Below are positions 1 to 5,084 of a stretch of DNA of 6,324 nucleotides, piece after piece (positions within the stretch are counted from its first letter, which is position 1; the number at the start of each line of letters is the position of its first letter). A program made the translations under genes and the position numbers. Source of the DNA: Candidatus Hydrogenedentota bacterium. Its GTDB lineage: Bacteria > Hydrogenedentota > Hydrogenedentia > Hydrogenedentales > CAITNO01. The stretch lies in contig DSBB01000184.1 in NCBI GenBank assembly GCA_011046175.1, forward strand, positions 1-6,324. The letters run 5' to 3'. The notes beneath the pieces are model-generated. The model was not told the origin of the DNA. It did not search any database and was given only the letters and a program-made list of their open reading frames with translations.

Positions 1-305
1 GCATGACCAAGACCATCGCCAAAGAATGGGGCGCTTTCGGCATCCGCTGCAACGCCGTCGCATTCGGCATGATTGAGACGCGATTGACCCAGGACCAGGA
101 GTCGGGCGAGAAGATTACCATGGCGGGCGAAGAAGTGCAATTGGGCATTCCCGGCCACATGAAGGGCATGATTAACATGCTTATTCCGCTGGGACGTCCG
201 GGTACGCCCGATGACGCCGCCGGCGCCATTTTGCTGCTGGCATCGCCCTACGCCTCCTATATCACCGGCCATGTCCTTGAGGTTACAGGCGGGCTGCAGG
301 CGTAA
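1..305 (+). CDS. SDR-family oxidoreductase (FabG-like), C-terminal part; 5' end outside window
   Basis: This is the C-terminal end of a short-chain dehydrogenase/reductase, a cytosolic NAD(P)H-dependent oxidoreductase. The frame is open to the window edge (first whole codon at base 3). The ATG at base 3 is almost certainly internal, because the Rossmann fold, the glycine-rich cofactor motif and the catalytic Tyr-x3-Lys lie upstream in this family and are absent here. Visible hallmarks are the helix TKTIAKEWG after the catalytic lysine, then IRCNAVAFGMIETRLT, then IPLGRPGTPDDAAGAILLLAS, and the ending YITGHVLEVTGG. The usual NAVAPG is NAVAFG here. From memory, that Phe plus TRLT and an extended loop before the GRPGTP segment is typical of a FabG4-like subgroup. 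The substrate cannot be told; 3-oxoacyl reduction is possible. The family assignment is secure. The TAA stop at 303-305 is followed by a terminator-like hairpin, so this is probably the last gene of its transcript. Confidence 0.9.
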   Translation, partial: MTKTIAKEWGAFGIRCNAVAFGMIETRLTQDQESGEKITMAGEEVQLGIPGHMKGMINMLIPLGRPGTPDDAAGAILLLASPYASYITGHVLEVTGGLQA

Positions 306-348
306 GCATGCGACGGAAAGCGCATGACGGCGTTGTTAAACGGAAGAA

Positions 349-394
349 GCGCGGCCTGTCAGCCAGCCATGCAAACGCGGGCCGCGCCCTTTTG
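349..394 (+). terminator. Candidate Rho-independent terminator after the SDR gene
   Basis: A perfect 8-bp inverted repeat (GCGCGGCC at 349-356, GGCCGCGC at 380-387) can extend inward by three more pairs, two of them G-U, leaving a 17-nt loop. Two C residues and a short T run (390-393, then GTT) follow the stem. It lies 44 bases after the SDR stop codon. The stem is strong, but the U-tract is short and the loop is long, so termination efficiency is uncertain. Confidence 0.5.
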
Positions 395-565
395 TTGCAT
401 ATGGACAAAAAAACCGGCGTAACGGCCCTTTCCACACCAGGATGCAGGCCGGCGCCGTGATGTTGAAATATCCCGATGGGAGGAATGTTCTCCCTGAAAA
501 GGCGATGTGTATAGACGCTCACCGCTAAGGCGTGGACAAATCGAAGAATGTCGTCAGAAAGTGTA

Positions 566-595
566 TTGGCAAAAGCAATGCGGACGTAATATACC
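566..595 (+). promoter_or_regulatory. Candidate sigma-70-type promoter upstream of addA
   Basis: TTGGCA at 566-571 matches five of six bases of the -35 consensus. It is separated by 18 bases from TATACC at 590-595, which matches four of six of the -10 consensus. Transcription would begin near 602, giving a leader of about 225 nt before addA. This is the best -35/-10 pair I see on the plus strand in this gap. An AT-rich TATATT at 745-750 is a possible second -10 but lacks a good -35. Confidence 0.35.
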
Positions 596-621
596 TTATG
601 ACAAAAACAAAGGGGGATACA

Positions 622-909
622 ATGAGATCAACTATGCCAAGCGCGAGCGCTTCCACGGCGGTTAGGGGGCCTTTTTCAACAAACATGGCTTTTCCTTATA
701 AACGGTTGCGGTTTCAGTTTCCCTATTGTGGCATTTGTGAAAAATATATTACAACTCCGTGCAAAAAGAGGCGCCGCTGTGATAACCTGCGTTATCGCCA
801 AGTGGATGAACATGGGAAGTTGATCTATGCGATTTACATCGGAACAACAAGACGCCATCACCGCCATGCGACCATTGGTGTGCGTGTCCGCCGGGGCGGG
901 TTCCGGTAA
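622..909 (+). CDS. Doubtful small Cys-containing ORF overlapping the addA start
   Basis: This is a 95-codon frame starting at an ATG that sits six bases after a GGGGG run (612-616), behind the candidate promoter at 566-595. Its early part is Ser/Thr/Ala-rich. It then shows FPYCGICEKY with further cysteines, C36-x2-C39-x7-C47-x5-C53, and a basic stretch KKRRRC, which superficially resembles a zinc-binding knuckle. The final 27 or so codons overlap the start of addA in another frame and are Arg/His-rich, as expected of an out-of-frame shadow. I do not recognise the protein. It may be chance, a leader ORF, or a small protein. The helicase gene has much the stronger claim to bases 827-909. Confidence 0.15.
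   Translation: MRSTMPSASASTAVRGPFSTNMAFPYKRLRFQFPYCGICEKYITTPCKKRRRCDNLRYRQVDEHGKLIYAIYIGTTRRHHRHATIGVRVRRGGFR
781..796. promoter_or_regulatory. Perfect inverted repeat 30 bases upstream of addA
   Basis: GATAAC (781-786) and GTTATC (791-796) form a perfect inverted repeat around a 4-base spacer CTGC. A G-U and a G-C pair (780/797 and 779/798) can extend it in RNA. It ends 30 bases before the addA ATG and 17 bases before its ribosome binding site. It could be an operator for a dimeric regulator or a small hairpin in the addA leader. No regulator can be named, and a chance repeat is possible. Confidence 0.3.
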
Positions 910-3900
910 AACCACCATTCTTGTTGAGCGGATCGCCCATCTTCTCGGTGCGCCTGCGTTGTGGAAGGGCGAAGAACCGCAATTGGAACGGATCGCCGCG
1001 ATTACGTTCACCGACAAGGCCGCCGCGGAAATGAAGGCGCGGTTGCGCCGTAAATTTCGTGAGCGTTCTTTGCAGCATGATCCCGCCGGCATGCGGTTTT
1101 GGCGCGAGATGGAGCGGCAGGTGGAAACGGCGCGCATTTCCACGATTCACTCTTTTTGCGCGTCGCTCCTGCGCGAGTATGCATTGCATGTGGGCATGGA
1201 CCCCGACTGGAGCGCGTTGACGGACGCAGAATCCGCCTGTATGACGGAGCAGGTGATCGAGGAAACATTACACCATCTGCTGGAATATGAAGACCCGGCG
1301 GCCTCAGACCTTGCCGTAACGTTGGGATTCCAAGGGTTGAAACGGGCGCTGACGGATGTTCTCGCGGAACGTTGGAAATTTCGATACGCGGACATCGAGC
1401 GTCTGTACGACACCCCTGAGACGTTGCGCGCGCACTGGGAACGGCATGCGCCCCCCCTTCACGAACAGTATCTGCGCATGTTTCAGGGCGCGCGCATGAT
1501 ACGCAACCATTTCCACGCGCTTGAACAGTACGAAGGCTGTTGTTCGGACCCGTCCGACAAGCGCGAACAACAACGCGCGGCCTATGCCGCGTTATTTCGC
1601 GACTTATACAACGGCGCGGACGGTCTTGCGGAACAGGTTGCGCGGGTGTTGGATGAGTTTAAGCGCATGGCGCATTCCAAAAAGGCATGGGACGAAGAGT
1701 CTTTCCAAGGCGTGGGCAAGGCCATAAAAGAGGCCAGGGCGTTTCTTCAATCCGAATGTGTGATGCCGGAGCGCGACCCTGATTTGGAGCTGCGCGCCGC
1801 GCGGCTGACATGTGAGTTTTTTCGCGTGGGCCGCGCCGTCGCCGATGCGTACGCCGCCGCGCGTCTGGCCGCCGCCGCCATTGATTTTGACGATATGATC
1901 ACCGAGACGCAGCAGTTGTTGCGCGAAAATGAGGCGTTGCGCGTTCATGCGGCGCGTCAGTTCCGGTTTTTGTTGATAGACGAATTTCAAGACACGGACG
2001 CGCGCCAACTTGAGGTGGCCCATTTGCTTGCGGGAGTGGATGGTGGCCCGGATTTGTTTATCGTGGGCGACGCCAAGCAATCCATATATCTGTTTCGCGG
2101 AGCGGAAGTATCGTTGTTCAGACGTGAACTGGAGCGTGACAAAAAGTTTATCACCTTGCCCGTAAATTACCGCTCGCTGCCGGATGTGTTTTTTTTCGTT
2201 AACGACTTTTTTTCCAAATCGGAATTGTTGTCCGCTGTCGAACGGTACAAGCCGATGGAGGCGTCGCGCCCCGCCATGAATGCGCCGCGGGTTGAACTGT
2301 TTGTGCCGGGAGAAAACACGCCCGGGAAACGGGAGCTCGTTGAAGTGACAAACGTGCGCGAGGCGAAGTTTATCGCTGGACGCATTCGTGAAATGTGTGA
2401 TCCCGCGGCGCCGCTGTTGTTGCCCGGAAATGAACCCGGGGATGTGCGGCCTGCCGTATACGCTGACATTGTTTTGTTGTTCCGGCGCGGCGGCAATATG
2501 CATGTCTACGAGTCCGCGTTGCGCGAAGCGCGCATCCCCTACAACCGCATTGCGGGCGAGGGTTTTTTCCAGCGCCGAGAGATCGAAGACATGATCGCGT
2601 TGCTGAAGCTTATCCAGGACCCCTGGGACGAAGAGATGTTGCTGACCGCGCTGCGCAGCCCCCTTGTGCCGCTCTCCGACGAAAGCCTGATGCGCCTCGC
2701 CATGCTGCCCGGCGGACTGGCCGCCGCCTTCCACAGCGATGTCGTGCCCGAGCCTTTCGGTGAAACGGAAATGCTTGAATACGCGCGCGCCCTTTTTAAG
2801 CGTCTTTATGCCGCCCGTGAAATGCCGCCCGGCATGTTGTTGCGCCGCATACTTGACGAAACCCACTTCGAGGCGGTGCTGTTGAGCCGGCATCTGGGCG
2901 TGCAACACGTCTCGAACCTTCGGAAACTGGTGCAGATCGCGGACGGTTTCAGCCAGTCGCGCCCCGTCACCCTTGCCGAGTTTACGCATTATCTGGGGGA
3001 TATGAGCGTGCGCGAAATCCGCGAGGGCGAGGCGGCGCTTCAATCGAAGAAAATGGGCGCGGTTACGTTGATGACCATACACAAGTCAAAGGGGCTCGAG
3101 TTTCCGGTGGTGTTTCTTCCTGAAATGTGGGTGGCGGGCGGCGCCGCGAAACGCGAGATTCTGTACCATCACGATGCGCTTGGAATCGTCGTGAAGACGC
3201 CTGATGACGCCGGCAAGTTGGAGCGGAACGTTGCCGCGGAAATAATAACGCGACTGCACAAACAGCAAGACGCCGCCGAGGCCGCCCGCATTTTATATGT
3301 GGCGATGACGCGCGCCCGCGATTACCTGGTGTTGTGCGGTCACGCACGACCCCAGAAGGGCTCCTGGGCGGAGACGGTGAACGAGACATATGGTTTGGAA
3401 AACAGAACACACGGCGACATATTGACGGGCGATCAGTGGCGGGCCGTTATCAAACGGGATGTCCGGGAAGCGCCGCCCGCCTCCGAAAACACAGAGGTTG
3501 CGGAAGAATTTGATATCGAAACGATTCGCAAAAATATGCAGCCCGTTGAATCCCTCCACGGCGAGGTCGGCGCCATAAGCGTATCCCGGCTTCTGGCGTT
3601 GATGGCGGCGGCGCCGCTGGATGACGCGGATATCGAGCCCGAGTCGCCTGAGAAAGAATCCGAAACGGAAGAGGCGACAATCATCGGCCCGGAAAGGGAA
3701 ACGGTCATGGCACGGGGCACGCTGGCGCATCGCATGTTTGAATTATGGAATTTCAAGCAGGATGTCCTGCCTGATTTGGACGGGCTGTTGAATGAAGCGG
3801 GGCTGGGATTGGCGCAGCGCGAGAAAAACAAGAAAGACCTCGAGGGGATGGCGGCGCGTTTTCGCGGGTCATCCGTCATGGCGAGGTTCGCGCGCGCGGA

Positions 3901-4228
3901 AAGCGTCCTACGGGAAACGCCGTTCGTCCTTAATCTCGACGGCGTGTTGGTGTATGGCGTTATTGACGCGCTTATAGACGACGCTCTCATCGTTGATTAC
4001 AAGACGGGACGCCGCAGCCCGGAATTGGAGCGTCACTATGAAGACCAATTGTTGCTGTATGCCGCCGCGTTGCGCGCCATTAAGGGCAAAGCGCCGGGGC
4101 AGGCCATGCTCTGGTACGCCGACCTCGGGGAAGCGCGCCGCATCGAAATAACAAACGATTCCATTGACGCCGTGCTTGCCCGGGCGCGCGCCGCGGTTGA
4201 GGGCGCTCAATTGCCGACGCGAACATAG
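827..4228 (+). CDS. addA: AddA-like ATP-dependent helicase/nuclease (UvrD/RecB family)
   Basis: This is a superfamily 1A helicase fused to a RecB-type nuclease, acting on double-stranded DNA ends in recombinational repair, normally with AddB. Helicase motifs are all present: Q-motif region TSEQQDAI (4-11), Walker A AGAGSGKTT (22-30, Lys28), motif Ia ITFTDKAAAEMKARL (59-73), ISTIHSF (104-110), Walker B LLIDEFQDT (382-390), motif III GDAKQSIYLFRGA (414-426), motif IV LPVNYRS (444-450), motif V TIHKSKGLEFPVV (750-762) and motif VI LYVAMTRARDYLV (823-835). An acidic linker (about 930-955) leads to the nuclease domain with GTLAHR (His968), GVIDAL (Asp1047), VDYKTG (Asp1057, Lys1059) and QLLLY (Gln1074, Tyr1078), so both activities look intact. 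The length, 1133 residues, is slightly below Bacillus AddA and E. coli RecB as I remember them. The ATG has a GGGAAG ribosome binding site seven bases upstream. No addB is visible on either side. A RecB-like name is the alternative, but the AddA-style N-terminus makes AddA more likely. Confidence 0.9.
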   Translation: MRFTSEQQDAITAMRPLVCVSAGAGSGKTTILVERIAHLLGAPALWKGEEPQLERIAAITFTDKAAAEMKARLRRKFRERSLQHDPAGMRFWREMERQVETARISTIHSFCASLLREYALHVGMDPDWSALTDAESACMTEQVIEETLHHLLEYEDPAASDLAVTLGFQGLKRALTDVLAERWKFRYADIERLYDTPETLRAHWERHAPPLHEQYLRMFQGARMIRNHFHALEQYEGCCSDPSDKREQQRAAYAALFRDLYNGADGLAEQVARVLDEFKRMAHSKKAWDEESFQGVGKAIKEARAFLQSECVMPERDPDLELRAARLTCEFFRVGRAVADAYAAARLAAAAIDFDDMITETQQLLRENEALRVHAARQFRFLLIDEFQDTDARQLEVAHLLAGVDGGPDLFIVGDAKQSIYLFRGAEVSLFRRELERDKKFITLPVNYRSLPDVFFFVNDFFSKSELLSAVERYKPMEASRPAMNAPRVELFVPGENTPGKRELVEVTNVREAKFIAGRIREMCDPAAPLLLPGNEPGDVRPAVYADIVLLFRRGGNMHVYESALREARIPYNRIAGEGFFQRREIEDMIALLKLIQDPWDEEMLLTALRSPLVPLSDESLMRLAMLPGGLAAAFHSDVVPEPFGETEMLEYARALFKRLYAAREMPPGMLLRRILDETHFEAVLLSRHLGVQHVSNLRKLVQIADGFSQSRPVTLAEFTHYLGDMSVREIREGEAALQSKKMGAVTLMTIHKSKGLEFPVVFLPEMWVAGGAAKREILYHHDALGIVVKTPDDAGKLERNVAAEIITRLHKQQDAAEAARILYVAMTRARDYLVLCGHARPQKGSWAETVNETYGLENRTHGDILTGDQWRAVIKRDVREAPPASENTEVAEEFDIETIRKNMQPVESLHGEVGAISVSRLLALMAAAPLDDADIEPESPEKESETEEATIIGPERETVMARGTLAHRMFELWNFKQDVLPDLDGLLNEAGLGLAQREKNKKDLEGMAARFRGSSVMARFARAESVLRETPFVLNLDGVLVYGVIDALIDDALIVDYKTGRRSPELERHYEDQLLLYAAALRAIKGKAPGQAMLWYADLGEARRIEITNDSIDAVLARARAAVEGAQLPTRT

Positions 4229-4824
4229 GTGTCTGCCGCAATCCCCTCGTTGATGCTGAACGCTTTGTCCGTTTGCAGCGTTCCTGTGGGCGGGACTGTT
4301 CGGTTTCCCCAGGAGATCAACAATTGATCAAAGGCGTTAATCGTAAATACGGCGTGACTGTAACGCGACGTTTCGCCGTCAAACGGAGCGGTCTCCAGCG
4401 TATAGGTGTACGTATCGGAAGCCGCGTCGTAGGATTGCGTCAGCGCCGGCGCGTATTCCCTAATGTCAACGCTTAATTCAGTATCCGCCCAGTAAGTAAA
4501 AATGTCCGATTCGTCCGGATGGCCGAAGGGCGCCGTGCTGTAAAAGCCGTCCGCGTAGTAGGAGGGATGCCAGGACATGGTCCCGGCGCCATCGTCGGGC
4601 AACAACAATTCCTCCTCATAGAGAAAGGTTCCCATGCCGCCGCTCCCCGGTTCGCCAAAAGTCAAAAACGCCCGAAATTGAGGCGCCTCCAGGGATGCCG
4701 CGTCCACGGCAACATAGACCCATTTCCCGGGCAAATTCCCGGCGGAATGCCTAGGGCAGCCTGTCAATACAAACGCAACCGCGCACAGGCCGAGGGTGAA
4801 AAGCGCATGTCGTCCCTGTTTCAT
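4207..4824 (-). CDS. Small secreted lipoprotein of unknown function
   Basis: This 205-residue protein has a clear type II signal peptide: a basic start (MKQGRH), a hydrophobic stretch (about residues 7-20) and lipobox L20-T21-G22-C23. Cys23 would be lipidated, and the residue after it is Pro rather than Asp, which in a diderm suggests outer-membrane sorting. An ATG five codons upstream (4839) is possible, but the one at 4824 has AAAGGA six bases ahead, whereas the upstream ATG has no ribosome binding site, so I chose 4824. The mature part begins with GKW (33-35), is rich in Tyr, Thr, Ser and Gly, and has alternating hydrophobic segments such as TYTYTLETAPF and HAVFTINAFDQLLISWG, suggesting an all-beta fold. 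A G-x-W near the start recalls lipocalin-like barrels, but that is speculation. I do not recognise the family. Its 3' end overlaps the addA 3' end by 22 bases. The promoter-like sequence at 4864-4893 suggests its own transcript. Confidence 0.8.
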   Translation of the reverse strand: MKQGRHALFTLGLCAVAFVLTGCPRHSAGNLPGKWVYVAVDAASLEAPQFRAFLTFGEPGSGGMGTFLYEEELLLPDDGAGTMSWHPSYYADGFYSTAPFGHPDESDIFTYWADTELSVDIREYAPALTQSYDAASDTYTYTLETAPFDGETSRYSHAVFTINAFDQLLISWGNRTVPPTGTLQTDKAFSINEGIAADTYVRVGN

Positions 4825-4862
4825 AGCAATTCCTTTCATGGTTGGTCATGACACACAAATTT

Positions 4863-4889
4863 TATTATAGCCGCTCAAATGTATTATAG
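4863..4889. repeat. Two direct copies of TATTATAG, 19 bp apart
   Basis: TATTATAG occurs at 4863-4870 and again at 4882-4889, with start-to-start spacing of 19 bp, slightly under two helical turns. Read on the minus strand each copy contains TATAAT, so the repeat may simply be two -10-like elements in an AT-rich island (about 4857-4895) between a minus-strand lipoprotein gene and a plus-strand small ORF. On the plus strand the second copy also yields TATAGT (4885-4890), a five-of-six -10 match that could serve the 34-residue ORF, although its -35 is poor. Confidence 0.5.
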
Positions 4890-4893
4890 TAAA
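4864..4893 (-). promoter_or_regulatory. Candidate promoter of the lipoprotein gene
   Basis: On the minus strand TTTACT (4893-4888, four of six -35 matches) is followed after 18 bases by a perfect -10 hexamer TATAAT (4869-4864). Transcription would start near 4857, giving a leader of about 33 nt to the chosen ATG at 4824. A second perfect TATAAT lies at 4888-4883 but has no good -35 partner. An 8-bp palindrome GTCATGAC (4845-4852) lies at or just after the expected start and could be an operator or chance. Confidence 0.45.
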
Positions 4894-4959
4894 AACGGTG
4901 TGAATGCTTGTACAATCTGCACTAGGCGCGGCAATTTGCGTAATCAGGAGTTTACCGTC

Positions 4960-5064
4960 ATGCAGCAACTTTTTATTGTGCTTATTCTGGCCCGGATAAT
5001 TGATTTCATCAAGACAGTGTTCTTTGGCGACTATCCACCCGGACCGCTGGGCATGGGCTATTGA
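4960..5064 (+). CDS. Probable 34-residue single-helix membrane protein
   Basis: The ATG at 4960 has an excellent ribosome binding site, CAGGAG at 4945-4950, nine bases upstream, and the frame ends at TGA 5062-5064. Residues 4-22 form a hydrophobic helix (LFIVLILARIIDFIKTVFF) interrupted by Arg12, Asp15 and Lys18 spaced three apart. They would lie roughly along one face, so the helix could be amphipathic or membrane-spanning. The tail GDYPPGPLGMGY is Pro/Gly-rich and unlike a random continuation. The frame is open upstream to 4879, but the residues there look non-coding, so I use the start supported by the ribosome binding site. I do not recognise the peptide. It could be a small envelope protein or regulator, or a type I toxin-like peptide, although no antisense RNA gene is evident. 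It lies between the lipoprotein and DUF4340 genes, both on the opposite strand, and ends 20 bases from the latter's 3' end. Confidence 0.45.
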   Translation: MQQLFIVLILARIIDFIKTVFFGDYPPGPLGMGY

Positions 5065-5084
5065 CGGCGGGGGAAAGTAATGCG

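Larger units (their letters stand above)
306..826. other. Intergenic region between the SDR gene and addA; no confident gene
   Basis: About 520 bases separate the two flanking genes. Open frames on either strand here give proteins with no recognisable family features. Base composition becomes more AT-rich towards addA, for example 734-755, as is usual for upstream regulatory DNA. The region holds the SDR terminator candidate, a hairpin at 478-494 (GGGAGGA/TTCTCCC with a 3-nt loop and one G-U), a candidate promoter at 566-595, a short leader with ribosome binding site and hairpin/U-tract (about 602-676), and an inverted repeat at 781-796. I see no degraded gene and no transposon ends. Confidence 0.6.

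Noticed and set aside
3..305. The ATG at base 3 as the true start of the SDR gene
   Set aside because: A 100-residue SDR would lack the cofactor fold and catalytic Tyr/Lys, and the frame is open to the window edge, so the gene is cut by the window rather than truncated.
283..522. A 79-residue minus-strand frame between the SDR gene and addA
   Set aside because: It overlaps the SDR 3' end and the terminator-like hairpin, shows no motif, and its composition looks non-coding.
1604..3082. A 492-residue open frame on the minus strand inside addA
   Set aside because: It is antisense to the well-conserved helicase motifs, has no recognisable motifs, and is rich in His, Gln and Arg as expected for a shadow of GC-rich coding DNA.
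4825..4839. The upstream ATG at 4839 as the lipoprotein start
   Set aside because: It has no ribosome binding site, whereas the ATG at 4824 has AAAGGA six bases ahead and gives a standard-length lipoprotein signal peptide.
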